Source: Deltaproteobacteria bacterium (lineage in GTDB: Bacteria > JAMCPX01). Taken from it: DNA of 64,000 bases. Shown piece after piece: positions 35,490 through 45,322 of the stretch (within the stretch, counting starts at the first letter, position 1; the number at the start of each line of letters is the position of its first letter). The notes beneath the pieces were generated by a model, which had not been told where the DNA came from, ran no database searches, and was given only the letters and a program-made list of their open reading frames with translations. The stretch spans positions 1 through 64,000 of the forward strand of contig JAMCPX010000025.1 in the NCBI GenBank assembly GCA_023382265.1, written 5' to 3'. A program made the translations under genes and the position numbers.

Positions 35490-36737
35490 TTATCTAATAA
35501 GAGTTTCACCCTTTATAAGATCCTGTAACGTCTCTCTTCTTCTTATGATATAGTATCTGCTGCCATCGACAAGCACCTCCGCGGCACGGCGTCTTGAATT
35601 ATAATTTGATGACATTGAAAAGCCGTACGCACCCGCACTCATTATAGCTACAAGTTCATTTCTATCCATTAAATGAAGATTCCTATCTTTTGCAAAGAAA
35701 TCTCCCGATTCACATATGGGCCCTACAACATCCTGTTTTTCTATTTTTGTATTTATAGTTTTAACAGGTATTATAGAATGATATGCATTATACAGGCTTG
35801 GTCGTATGAGGTCATTCATAGCTGCATCTATGATCATAAATCTTTTTTTACCATTGTATTTCCTGTATAACACCTTACCGACAAGAATGCCAGCATTACC
35901 GACGAGAACCCTGCCGGGCTCAAGTATGAGTTTACCTTCGAAATTTGCCAATGCTCCTTCTATTGCTTTTGCATATTTTTGCGGGACCGGAGGCAATTCA
36001 TCCTTATATGTTATACCGAGTCCACCGCCAATGTCCATGTATTGTATGTTTATTCCACTTTGATTGATCTTTTGAACCAGGCTCATGGCCCGGTTGATCG
36101 CAGATACTATTGGGGATACCGTTGTAAGTTGGGAGCCTATATGCATATCAATCCCGTTGACAATAAGATATTGCATGGAGCTTGCGTATTTATAAGCGTC
36201 AACAGCATATTTACTGTCTATGCCGAACTTATTCTTTTTCAATCCCGTTGAAATGTATGGATGTGTCTGTGGATCTATATCGGGATTTATCCGTATGCCA
36301 ACCCTCGCCTTTTTCTTAAGTTTTTTTGCTACGCTGTTTATAATGTCTATCTCTTCTATGGATTCGGCATTAAATAAGAGGATGTTTTCTTTAATTGCAT
36401 AAGCTATTTCTTCCTCCGTTTTCCCTACACCGGAGTACACGATCCTGTCAGCCTTAATGCCGGCTTTTAAAGCTCTGTACAATTCACCACCGGATACAAT
36501 ATCGGCACCTGCGCCCATTGATGCAAATAGTGCTATATTGGCAATATTCGAGTTCGCTTTTACAGAATAACAGATCAAAGGCTCTATGCTTGTAAATGCA
36601 TTGCTTAAAACGGCATAATGTCTTTTTAATGTTTTTTTACTGTAGATGTAAACAGGGGTTCCAACATCGTCTGCGATATCCTTTATTTTAACATCTTCAC
36701 AGTAAAGTTCGCGGTTTTTGTAATTAAAAAAATTCAT
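35490..36737 (-). CDS. lysA: Diaminopimelate decarboxylase
   Basis: The 415-residue PLP enzyme of the alanine-racemase fold has the PLP lysine in CYSVKANSN, HIGSQ, the GGGLGI loop and CESGDFFAKDR with the cysteine from the partner subunit. It performs the last step of lysine synthesis. Its ATG directly abuts the stop codon of the upstream lipoprotein frame, so the two are co-translated. Confidence 0.97.
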   Translation of the reverse strand: MNFFNYKNRELYCEDVKIKDIADDVGTPVYIYSKKTLKRHYAVLSNAFTSIEPLICYSVKANSNIANIALFASMGAGADIVSGGELYRALKAGIKADRIVYSGVGKTEEEIAYAIKENILLFNAESIEEIDIINSVAKKLKKKARVGIRINPDIDPQTHPYISTGLKKNKFGIDSKYAVDAYKYASSMQYLIVNGIDMHIGSQLTTVSPIVSAINRAMSLVQKINQSGINIQYMDIGGGLGITYKDELPPVPQKYAKAIEGALANFEGKLILEPGRVLVGNAGILVGKVLYRKYNGKKRFMIIDAAMNDLIRPSLYNAYHSIIPVKTINTKIEKQDVVGPICESGDFFAKDRNLHLMDRNELVAIMSAGAYGFSMSSNYNSRRRAAEVLVDGSRYYIIRRRETLQDLIKGETLIR

Positions 36738-37940
36738 CTACTTCTCCTGTAAAAAGATAGTGATCGGTTCTGATTGTGCACTTTCATTATGTTCACTTGA
36801 GCTATCAACAGCAGTTACATAATAAATATTATAACCTGTTACGGCCGTTTTGTCTATATAAGTCGTAGAAGATATGGGGATAGCGTTAAGACGTCTGAAA
36901 AGTTTTTCATTCCCCGACTTTCTGTAAATATAATATCCAAGAATATTCGATCTGGTATTTGGTTCCCAGCTCAATGCTATTCCAGATTTTATCGGGGCAC
37001 CTGAAAGGGCATAGGGCCTTGCGGGTGGAACAAGGTTTATTGGTACGGCGAGAATCTCATTGGAAAGCCTGCTTTCTACAGGTGTGTTAAAAACTTTTGA
37101 AACACTTGTAACCGCATAAAAATAAGGTACATTGTTTTTCAGTTCTCCGTCTATATAGGTTGTGCCTGAAATCAGGACAGGATTTATAGGAAACAAAGGA
37201 AAGTTATCCATTTTAAGACTTCTATAAATATTGTAGTAAATGGGTGTATTGATTTTAGTGTTGTTGATGTAGATTGATGGAGGATACCAGTGGAGTTCTA
37301 CAAAATTATTCCCGGAATTTGCCCTTAGATCAGTGGGTGGGTTATACGGTATATCCCAGTTAACAACGACGATATTGGAAGCATCACTTACAATATCCTC
37401 TTTTGTAACCGTGAATACAATGTATGAATATCTGAACCCGTATTTAACGTCGGTATCTTTTATGATCATAAAGTGTTCACCCCGTTTATACGGGTATCGC
37501 CATTGTTTATAAACCTCTTTTGTTCCAATGAGTGTTATCGGGGCACCGGCCCTTACAAGGTTAAAACCTTTTATATCTTTCAATACAGTGCCGTCTGTGT
37601 TTGTTGATGGAACAGTCCAGGTTAGTATTATGCCGTCTCCTCTTGCCAGTGCTGTAAGATCGGATATAAAAGCAGGTCTTGCAAGGGCATAAGGCACAGG
37701 ATTTGCTTTTACACCGCACCCCGCTATTATAAATAAAATTATGACTAAAAGGTATTTAAAGTTTTTTATACCTGCCTTCCTAAGTCCGTAAGCCTGGGCA
37801 GTACGGCCTTCTACAACATGCGTTACAAATCTCACATCAGATATTATAGAGTTTGTAAAATTTATTTTAAGACCGGATGACCCTTGCTCAAATCTTGTAA
37901 TCCATAGTTTATGCGATTTGCCGTTATTCCGCTTTTTCAT
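36738..37940 (-). CDS. Fibronectin type III lipoprotein with in-frame argH remnant at N-terminus
   Basis: The 400-codon frame begins with 58 residues homologous to the ArgH N-terminus, then reads KNFKYLLVIILFIIAGC, a lipoprotein signal peptide with lipobox Cys75, followed by three FN3-like repeats (from about 90, 190 and 300; for example LTWTVPS, LHWYPPS, LSWEPNT). A lipoprotein in this position, between argH and lysA, is usual in Geobacter-type operons. The signal would normally start at residue 58, where the codon is ATA, not ATG; AGGAAGG and AGG precede it. The translation start is thus uncertain: an internal non-standard start, or a fusion with a buried signal. Role unknown; outer-membrane surface likely. 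Confidence 0.75.
   Translation of the reverse strand: MKKRNNGKSHKLWITRFEQGSSGLKINFTNSIISDVRFVTHVVEGRTAQAYGLRKAGIKNFKYLLVIILFIIAGCGVKANPVPYALARPAFISDLTALARGDGIILTWTVPSTNTDGTVLKDIKGFNLVRAGAPITLIGTKEVYKQWRYPYKRGEHFMIIKDTDVKYGFRYSYIVFTVTKEDIVSDASNIVVVNWDIPYNPPTDLRANSGNNFVELHWYPPSIYINNTKINTPIYYNIYRSLKMDNFPLFPINPVLISGTTYIDGELKNNVPYFYAVTSVSKVFNTPVESRLSNEILAVPINLVPPARPYALSGAPIKSGIALSWEPNTRSNILGYYIYRKSGNEKLFRRLNAIPISSTTYIDKTAVTGYNIYYVTAVDSSSEHNESAQSEPITIFLQEK
37767..37940 (-). pseudogene. argH: N-terminal fragment of a second argH
   Basis: Codons 1-58 of the lipoprotein frame align with the complete ArgH at 12748. I count 24 identities in 48 aligned positions, beginning KLW..RFEQ, with FTNS..SD.R and AQA.GL..AGI. 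Both copies share a basic extension before KLW, and the 22 bases ending at their ATG+2 match at 18 positions, so the leader was copied too. The remaining roughly 400 codons are gone. The fragment is in frame with the lipoprotein. Confidence 0.85.
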
Positions 37941-38144
37941 AGTATATTCATACTATAAATAAGGTATAACAAACAACAATTTTGTGTTTAAATATTATAG
38001 ACAGATGAAACCGTCGCTGTTACTAAGAATGGAGTTACGGACAAATTCATTTACATCAGCATCTTTTTTAAAGCAATTTTTTATGTTAGGGAACAAAACC
38101 ATATGCGGATCGTTTATATTTACTTAAGGAGATAAAGTTTTATA

Positions 38145-39641
38145 ATGAATATATGTCAGATAAACCCAAAAAGTTTTTTTAGAAAGATCCATGCGAATCT
38201 ATCTATTGTGCTTATCTTGTCAGCATTTTCAGTTTTTTTTGCAGGATGTGCTGCAATGCCAGGCATACGTTCAAACACATCTTCAGCTCCGGATGTTCCC
38301 TATACAGCACCTGAATCAATCATGAAACCTCAGGCATCTGAAACCACAACAACATCGTCTGTTCTGGAGCAATTTAAGGATTCAAATAATCTGAGTCTTG
38401 AGGATATCATAAACATAGCCCTGCAAAACAGCACCCAGACAAGGTATGCATGGCTGCAGGCACGCGCAGCAGCCGGAATATTCGGCGCAAACCGGGCATT
38501 ATACTTTCCAACGGTAACAGCGAGTGTGGATTTTAACCGTTACAAGCAGAGCCTCATTGGTTCTCAGCTCTCATTTTTACTTACAATATACGGTTTTTCC
38601 GCAAGCATTAACTACCTTTTGTTTAATTTCGGAGGACGATATGCTCAAGTAAAAGAGGCGCGTTATGCCCTACTTGCTTCAGACCTTAGCCAGAATTATA
38701 CAATTCAAAATGTAATACTTCAGGTCGAGCAGGCTTACTATCAATACCTTGGTGAAAAGGCCTTGCTTGATGCTGAACAAAAAAATCTCGAAGATGCAAA
38801 AACAAATCTGGATGCGGCACAAGAGAGATATACTGCCGGGCTTGCAACGATTGCAGACGTACTTCAGGCAAAAGCAGCCTATTCTCAGGCAAAACTCGCG
38901 CTTGAGAATGTAAACGGACAGATTCAAATAATGTACGGTGCGCTCGCAACATCCATGGGATTTCCGGCAAACATTCATGTCGCCGTAGGTAACCTTCCGG
39001 AGCATGTCCCTGATAAGGAAATCTACGACAATATCAACGACCTCATAAAAAAAGCAGAAGCACACAGGCCGGATCTCGCTGCTGCCAGGGCACAGGTTAT
39101 TGAGGCAAAAGCACATACCCATTCTGTTCTTGCCTACGGATTGCCGAGTCTTTCGTTAAACGGTACAGCAAGCCGTACCTATCTTTACAGTACGATAGGC
39201 AACCCGTATTTTGATCAGTATTCCGGGGCAGTGCTCCTTGAGATCCCGCTATTCAACGGTTTTTCAACGGCATACAATGTGTATACGGCAAAGGAGCAGG
39301 CAAAGGCTGCACAACAGCAGTTGAAAGGCGCCCAGCAGCAGGTAATACTTCAAGTATGGAACAGTTATTACTCATTTAAGACTGCGCAACAATCCCTCGA
39401 GACAAGCGAAGATTTCCTAACAAGTGCACGGCAATCAGCTGATGTTGCACTTGGCATGTACAAGCAGGGGCTTGGAGACATTATAAGTCTTTTGAATGCG
39501 CAAAACACCCTTGCTCTGGCAAGGGCACAGGAGATTCAGGCACGAACAACATGGTTTTTGTCAATGGCACAGCTTGCACATGATACAGGTATATTAACGC
39601 CCGATTTTTTAAATGGAAAAGCGGCTGCAAATCATGATTAA
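38145..39641 (+). CDS. TolC/OprM-family outer-membrane efflux lipoprotein
   Basis: The 498-residue protein has a signal peptide ending in lipobox FFAGC (Cys about 34), a proline/threonine-rich linker and two OEP repeats with long helical hairpins (LDAAQERYTAGLATIADVLQAKA in repeat 1, SADVALGMYKQGLGDIISLLNAQN in repeat 2). It forms the outer-membrane duct of a tripartite pump. It is first in a three-gene operon, 20 bases before the adaptor gene. The GC content is higher than in the lysine operon beside it. Confidence 0.93.
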   Translation: MNICQINPKSFFRKIHANLSIVLILSAFSVFFAGCAAMPGIRSNTSSAPDVPYTAPESIMKPQASETTTTSSVLEQFKDSNNLSLEDIINIALQNSTQTRYAWLQARAAAGIFGANRALYFPTVTASVDFNRYKQSLIGSQLSFLLTIYGFSASINYLLFNFGGRYAQVKEARYALLASDLSQNYTIQNVILQVEQAYYQYLGEKALLDAEQKNLEDAKTNLDAAQERYTAGLATIADVLQAKAAYSQAKLALENVNGQIQIMYGALATSMGFPANIHVAVGNLPEHVPDKEIYDNINDLIKKAEAHRPDLAAARAQVIEAKAHTHSVLAYGLPSLSLNGTASRTYLYSTIGNPYFDQYSGAVLLEIPLFNGFSTAYNVYTAKEQAKAAQQQLKGAQQQVILQVWNSYYSFKTAQQSLETSEDFLTSARQSADVALGMYKQGLGDIISLLNAQNTLALARAQEIQARTTWFLSMAQLAHDTGILTPDFLNGKAAANHD

Positions 39642-39661
39642 AAGAGAAAGGTACACATACG

Positions 39662-40807
39662 ATGATAAATAAAAATAAAAAAATTGTTACTATAATAGCT
39701 TCTCTGTTTTTGTATGTATCGTTATCTGCATGTTCAAAGGGAAAAAAAATGAACGGCTTTCAGCAAGTTGCACCTGTTACTGCTGCTTATGTAACAAAAA
39801 GAACAATGCCCATACAGATTCATACCATCGGAAACGTACAGGCAATTTCATCAGTAGATGTCGATGCACGCGTAGGTGGAGAGCTTCTGAGTGCGTATTT
39901 TAAAGAGGGACAGTATGTAAAAAAAGGCCATCCAATGCTGCGTATTGATCCAAGACCGTTCAAGATCGCCCTTGAGCAGGCAAAGGCAAATCTTATGCGG
40001 GACGAGGCACAGTTAAACTATGATCTTGAAAACCTGAGGAGATATACCAAACTTGTGGCAAAAGACTATGTAACAAGGGATCAGTATGATCAGGTAAAAA
40101 CGCAGGCACAGTCATTGAGCGCTACGGTCGAAGCCGACAAGTCACAGGTAGACAATGCAAAACTCCAGTTGAGCTATTGTTATATAGATGCCCCGGTATC
40201 CGGCAGGACTGGCAGCCTACTCGTAAAACCAGGCAATATCGTGAGTATCAACCAGCCCAACAGTACGACGCTTGTCAATATACAGCAAACCCGGCCCATT
40301 TATGTGCAGTTTTCAGTGCCTGAACAGTACCTCAATGATATAAGGACGTATAAGCACAAAGGCACATTGAAGGTTGGGGCTTATTTTAAGAACAGTGGAA
40401 ACAACAGTAAGGTTGAATACGGGGATCTTACCTTTATCAACAACGCAATCGATACCTCGACCGGTACCATAATGCTGAAAGCGCTATACCAAAACAAGGA
40501 CGACATGCTCTGGCCGGGTCAGTATGTCAATGTTACTTTAACACTGACGAATTTGCCGGATGCAGTCGTTGTTCCAACACAGGCAATTCAGGTATCACAA
40601 CAGGGACAATACGTGTTTGTCGTTCATAAGAATAACATTGTTGAAACAAGACCAATTGTTTCAAATTACAGTTATGATCATGAAAGCCTTATTGAGAGAG
40701 GCGTTTCCCCTGGAGAGATGGTTGTAACGGACGGACAGCTTGAGCTGGTCGATGGTTCCAAGGTTGAGATAAAAAATAAATTAGATGCAGGAAACACGAA
40801 TCAATGA
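39662..40807 (+). CDS. RND efflux periplasmic adaptor (MdtA/AcrA-like)
   Basis: The 381-residue membrane-fusion protein has lipobox LSAC near residue 24, a lipoyl/biotinyl half-motif (VDARVGGELLSAYFKEGQYVKKGHPMLRID), a coiled-coil hairpin (about 95-165), the second lipoyl half (YIDAPVSGRTG) and beta-barrel/MP domains (AIDTSTGTI, LWPGQYVNV). It bridges the RND pump and the TolC-like duct. Overlaps the pump gene by four bases. Confidence 0.95.
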   Translation: MINKNKKIVTIIASLFLYVSLSACSKGKKMNGFQQVAPVTAAYVTKRTMPIQIHTIGNVQAISSVDVDARVGGELLSAYFKEGQYVKKGHPMLRIDPRPFKIALEQAKANLMRDEAQLNYDLENLRRYTKLVAKDYVTRDQYDQVKTQAQSLSATVEADKSQVDNAKLQLSYCYIDAPVSGRTGSLLVKPGNIVSINQPNSTTLVNIQQTRPIYVQFSVPEQYLNDIRTYKHKGTLKVGAYFKNSGNNSKVEYGDLTFINNAIDTSTGTIMLKALYQNKDDMLWPGQYVNVTLTLTNLPDAVVVPTQAIQVSQQGQYVFVVHKNNIVETRPIVSNYSYDHESLIERGVSPGEMVVTDGQLELVDGSKVEIKNKLDAGNTNQ

Positions 40808-43800
40808 ATATATCTGAATTGTTTATACGCAGGCCAGTCATGACCACGCTGGTCATGCTGGCAATACTATTGTTCGGGATCATAGGGTATAAACTATTGG
40901 CAGTAAGCGACCTGCCCAATGTTGATTTCCCTGTCATACAGGTTATGGCAACCCTTCCAGGGGCAAGTGCCGAAACAATGGCATCTGCCGTTGCAACACC
41001 GCTTGAGAGACAATTTACAACAATATCCGGGCTTAACTCCATGTATTCTTCAAGTATGCTCGGTGCAACGCAGATAACACTCATGTTCGATTTAAGCAAA
41101 AACATAGACGCAGCGGCACAGGATGTTCAGGCAGCAATGACTGCGGCATCTCCGCAGCTGCCACAGGGTATGCCAAGCCCTCCTACCTATCAAAAGGTGA
41201 ATCCTGCCGATATGCCGATAGTGTATATCTCTCTTACATCAAAGACCCTGCCGCTCTATACACTCGACTACTACGGTGAAACAATGATGGCAGAGCGCAT
41301 ATCCATGATCAACGGTGTTTCACAAGTGCTTGTGTACGGCTCACAAAAATATGCCGTGAGGGTACAGGTGAATCCAAAGATACTCTCAGGGCTGGGTTTG
41401 GGCATAGATCAGGTGGCAAATGCAATACAAACATCCAATGTAGAGCTTCCGACAGGCGTACTTGATGGTGAGCACTCGGCATACACAATACAGGCAAACG
41501 GCCAGCTTACCGATGCAAGTTTATACAATCCCTTGATAGTTGCTTACAATAACGGCAGTCCTGTGAGGATTAAGGATATAGGCAGGGCAATCGACAGCGT
41601 TGAGAATGACAAGACCGCTGCGTGGTATGTAAATACAAAAGAGAACACATTTCAACGGGCCATAGTTCTTGCCGTTGAAAGACAGCCCGGGAGTAACATT
41701 GTAGGCGTTGCAGATGCCGTAAAAAAGCTGCTCCCCGAATTCAGAATGGACCTGCCTGCATCGGTTTCAATGCACCTGTTGTTCGATCGTTCTACTTCTA
41801 TAAAACAATCCATAAACGATGTAAAAACCACCCTGATTATAGCTTTAATACTTGTTGTACTTGTTATCTTTGTATTTTTAAGAAACCTGTCGGCCACTAT
41901 TATTCCAAGCCTGTCTCTTCCATTGTCGATATTCGGCACATTTGCTGTCATGTATCTGCTTGGATATACTATTGATAACCTTTCCATGATGGCCCTTGTT
42001 CTGGCAATTGGTTTTGTCATTGACGATGCCATTGTCATGCTTGAAAATATTGTCAGACACGTGGAGATGGGCGAAGGCCCGTTCGAGGCAGCTTTGAACG
42101 GTTCAAAGGAGATAAGCTTTACCATTCTGTCCATGACCTTATCGCTTGCAGCTGTGTTTATCCCTATAATCTTCATGGGCGGTATTATCGGCAAACTCTT
42201 CCATGAATTCGCAGTTACCATAGGTGTTGCAATACTTGTTTCAGGCTTTGTATCTCTTACCCTTACTCCAATGCTGACCAGCAGATTTATTAAGTCCATA
42301 GAACCAAAGGAACACAGCAAGCTCTATAAGCTGTCTGAACGTGGTTTTGATTCCATGTTAAACGCATATAAAATAAGTCTTCAGTGGGTTCTAAATCATA
42401 AAAAAAGTACCATGATATTTTCTCTCATCATACTGATATTTACCGGACTCCTGTTCGCAGAGGTGCCAAAGGGATTTATGCCAAGCGAGGATCTTGGCGA
42501 GATCTTTGGAATAACCCAGGCAGCACAGGGCATTTCATTCAAATCCATGGTCAAGCACCAGATTGAAGTTGCAAACGTCATAAGACAAAATCCCAATGTG
42601 GATGCTTTTATGACAAGCTGCGGGGCAAGGGCGGGTATTACCAGCAGCAACTCCGGCGTGGTGTTCATGAGGTTAAAGCCGAAATCCGAAAGGAAGCTGT
42701 CGCCGGAGCAGATCATACAGCAATTGTATCCGAAACTTGTCAAAATCCCCGGCATCCGCATATTCCTTCAGAACCCTCCGCCCATACAGCTCAGCGGCAG
42801 GTTCACGAAGAGCCTTTACCAGTACACGCTGCAGGGTACGAATACCGATGAACTGTACAAGAATGCACAGATCATGGAAGCAAGAATGAAGACGCTGCAC
42901 GGACTTATGGATGTCACGTCTGATCTCGAGATTTCAAACCCGCAGGTCAACCTTACCATTGAAAGGAATAAGGCGTCCCAGCTTGGTGTATCTGCATATC
43001 AGATAGAGAACGCTCTTTCCTATGCGTACAGCTCAACGCAGGTATCGACCATCTATGCACCGGACAATGAATACAAAGTTATCCTGGAGCTTGAGCCCCA
43101 GTACCAGGAAGACCCGTCCGTATTGTCACTTTTGTACATCAGATCCTCATTGGGTCAACTTGTACCTCTTGATAGCGTTGTCAGCATGGAAAAAACAGTG
43201 GGTCCGCTTCAGGTTAACCACACAGGCCAGCTGCCGTCCGTCACCATATCGTTCAATCTTCTGCCCGGGGTATCACTCGGTGATGCTGTTTCTAAGATTG
43301 ACAGGCTTGCACATAAGACCATTCCTGCAAACATCATCACGAGTTTCCAGGGTACCGCACAGGCATTTGAATCCTCTATGAAGGGACTTGGCATGCTGCT
43401 GATCATGACTATCCTCATCATCTACATGGTGCTCGGTATATTGTATGAAAGTTTTATACATCCAATAACGATACTTTCCGCCCTGCCTTTTGCAGGGTTC
43501 GGTGCATTGTTGACGCTGTTGATCTTTCATGTGGATTTAAACATCTACTCATTCGTGGGCATAATAATGCTCGTAGGACTTGTGAAAAAGAACGGTATCA
43601 TGATGATCGATTTTGCGGTTGAAGCAGAGCGGAAGGAAGGGAAAAGCACGAGGGATTCCATTTATGAGGCATGTGTCATAAGGTTCAGGCCCATTATGAT
43701 GACAACAGTGGCTGCAATCATCGGTACCTTACCCATAGCAATCGGACTTGGTGCAGGTGCGGGCTCGCGTCAGCCGCTGGGCCTTGCCGTCGTCGGCGGA

Positions 43801-43917
43801 CTTATATTTTCTCAGTTCCTTACATTGTATATCACCCCGGTTTTCTACATATACATGGATTCCTTCAGCAAATGGCTGCCTAAGGCATTGCATATCAGGC
43901 AGGATACAGAACCCTGA
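40804..43917 (+). CDS. RND-family efflux pump (MdtB/MdtC-like HAE1 transporter)
   Basis: The 1037-residue inner-membrane pump starts MNISELFIRRPVMTTL, the HAE1 hallmark, with 12 helices and two large periplasmic loops. The proton relay aspartates are in AIGFVIDDAIVMLENI, and the C-terminal half has GLVKKNGIMMIDFA. It closely resembles MdtB/MdtC-type pumps. Only one pump subunit is encoded, so a homotrimer is expected. Its substrates (drugs, bile-like or metabolite compounds) cannot be read from sequence. Confidence 0.96.
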   Translation: MNISELFIRRPVMTTLVMLAILLFGIIGYKLLAVSDLPNVDFPVIQVMATLPGASAETMASAVATPLERQFTTISGLNSMYSSSMLGATQITLMFDLSKNIDAAAQDVQAAMTAASPQLPQGMPSPPTYQKVNPADMPIVYISLTSKTLPLYTLDYYGETMMAERISMINGVSQVLVYGSQKYAVRVQVNPKILSGLGLGIDQVANAIQTSNVELPTGVLDGEHSAYTIQANGQLTDASLYNPLIVAYNNGSPVRIKDIGRAIDSVENDKTAAWYVNTKENTFQRAIVLAVERQPGSNIVGVADAVKKLLPEFRMDLPASVSMHLLFDRSTSIKQSINDVKTTLIIALILVVLVIFVFLRNLSATIIPSLSLPLSIFGTFAVMYLLGYTIDNLSMMALVLAIGFVIDDAIVMLENIVRHVEMGEGPFEAALNGSKEISFTILSMTLSLAAVFIPIIFMGGIIGKLFHEFAVTIGVAILVSGFVSLTLTPMLTSRFIKSIEPKEHSKLYKLSERGFDSMLNAYKISLQWVLNHKKSTMIFSLIILIFTGLLFAEVPKGFMPSEDLGEIFGITQAAQGISFKSMVKHQIEVANVIRQNPNVDAFMTSCGARAGITSSNSGVVFMRLKPKSERKLSPEQIIQQLYPKLVKIPGIRIFLQNPPPIQLSGRFTKSLYQYTLQGTNTDELYKNAQIMEARMKTLHGLMDVTSDLEISNPQVNLTIERNKASQLGVSAYQIENALSYAYSSTQVSTIYAPDNEYKVILELEPQYQEDPSVLSLLYIRSSLGQLVPLDSVVSMEKTVGPLQVNHTGQLPSVTISFNLLPGVSLGDAVSKIDRLAHKTIPANIITSFQGTAQAFESSMKGLGMLLIMTILIIYMVLGILYESFIHPITILSALPFAGFGALLTLLIFHVDLNIYSFVGIIMLVGLVKKNGIMMIDFAVEAERKEGKSTRDSIYEACVIRFRPIMMTTVAAIIGTLPIAIGLGAGAGSRQPLGLAVVGGLIFSQFLTLYITPVFYIYMDSFSKWLPKALHIRQDTEP

Positions 43918-44055
43918 CTTACCGCATCACACAGGTTTTCTTAACCCAAAACGTGCATTTAAAAATGTGGGAGGAGGACAAAACATCTTTGTTTATGGTA
44001 TGTTGAGCGTAGCACAGTGTTGAACGGACAGGCTTTCCTATTGTATTCCCATGGT

Positions 44056-44655
44056 CTATGTCCTTTTTCTCAGGTGTAAAAAGATTACCACAATGCCTGC
44101 AATAATGAATGGAACAAGAATTATAAAAAGGTATTCGAAATCTCTCGCATACCTCAGTACTTTATCAATATTGCTGCCCATTATAAACCCTGCACCTACC
44201 CATAACGGTACTGAAATGATTGCACCAAGTGCATCGATAAATAGAAATTTATCTGTTTTTATATTCATAACACCCGCTGACAGAAATACGGCAACCCTTA
44301 ATCCGCTTATGAATCTTGCTATAAATATTGTTTTATTACCATGCCTGGTGTAAAAATATTTTACCTTTTCAAGGCCGATATCCCCTATAAATTTTTTTAT
44401 AAACCTGTGATCTTTTCGCCCGATCGACCATCTTTTGCCTATAGAAAAGAGTATAAGATCCCCGCCAAGTACACCTAAAAAATCGGCAGCCCCCATAAGA
44501 TATAGAGACGTCAAACCCTTATAAGCTATGTATCCTGAAATAACGAGTAAAACCTCTTCAGGAACAGGGAATCCTAGTCCGCATAATATAAGAAAGATGA
44601 ATATTGCAATAAAGGTGAACTGCTCAATATACTGGAATACAAATTCATTTAGCAT
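44056..44655 (-). CDS. DedA-family (SNARE-associated) membrane protein
   Basis: The 199-residue polytopic protein has the DedA signatures: FPVPEEVLLVISGY, GGDLILFSIGKRWG-like segment and RFISGLRVAVFLSAG, matching the conserved F.R..P..R......G pattern. DedA proteins act in membrane lipid flipping and proton-motive homeostasis. It follows the ICMT-like gene by 55 bases on the same strand. Confidence 0.9.
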   Translation of the reverse strand: MLNEFVFQYIEQFTFIAIFIFLILCGLGFPVPEEVLLVISGYIAYKGLTSLYLMGAADFLGVLGGDLILFSIGKRWSIGRKDHRFIKKFIGDIGLEKVKYFYTRHGNKTIFIARFISGLRVAVFLSAGVMNIKTDKFLFIDALGAIISVPLWVGAGFIMGSNIDKVLRYARDFEYLFIILVPFIIAGIVVIFLHLRKRT

Positions 44656-44710
44656 GATATATCATTAAATGAATCGCCGCCCGAAATCAAGAATATCAAC
44701 GTAAATTATC

Positions 44711-45322
44711 TTATAGAAGCTTTAACCTGATCAGATTGATCCCTATCATGGCTATAAACATCGCTGCAATACCTGTAATTGTCCACATCTCGCCTTTAAG
44801 TGCACGTGAATTGTATCTGGATTTTTTTGTTTTTAACATCAAAGGGAAAAATCTCGGGACCTCCGATGTGTACTGTTTATACGCGTCACCGAACTTTTCG
44901 AGAAGAAAATGCTCCTCTCTTATAACAATTGGGTAGTATTGGAATACAAAGTATACAACTACCATAGGTATTACGATTATTTGATTAGCAATTACAGAGA
45001 ACCCTAACGTAATGAAAAAATTACCCAGATATAAAGGATTCCTGATTATAGAATAAGGCCCCTCTGTGGTAAGCCTGTCCGCAATTAATTTTTTCGATCG
45101 TGTTGTCATGCCTGAATACCCAACGGCCCATATCCTTATGGCCTCACCCGAAAGGACAACAAACCCTCCTATAATGAGAATTGCCAGGTTTGCTTTAAAA
45201 CCGACAAACGAAGGCTTGGCCAGCACAAGTATTATTATTGTCAAGATAATAAAAGGCACCGGCAGGGTGTCCCTGTGCCGGAAAAGAAAATCTCCAAAAC
45301 GCACCATCTTACTTTGCTTCAT
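44711..45322 (-). CDS. ICMT/PEMT-type integral membrane methyltransferase
   Basis: The 203-residue protein has about five helices and the family C-terminal half: GPYSIIRNPLYLGNFF, then IREEHFLLEKFGDAYKQY, the SAM-site Glu-His and Tyr pattern of isoprenylcysteine carboxyl methyltransferase-like enzymes. In bacteria these methylate lipids or unknown isoprenoid-type substrates. Overlaps the polX stop-start by four bases, so co-translated with PolX. Confidence 0.82.
   Translation of the reverse strand: MKQSKMVRFGDFLFRHRDTLPVPFIILTIIILVLAKPSFVGFKANLAILIIGGFVVLSGEAIRIWAVGYSGMTTRSKKLIADRLTTEGPYSIIRNPLYLGNFFITLGFSVIANQIIVIPMVVVYFVFQYYPIVIREEHFLLEKFGDAYKQYTSEVPRFFPLMLKTKKSRYNSRALKGEMWTITGIAAMFIAMIGINLIRLKLL

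Noticed and set aside
41652-42320. 222-codon frame antisense to the RND pump gene
   Set aside because: Typical antisense shadow of a hydrophobic protein gene with favourable codon pattern; no start signal.
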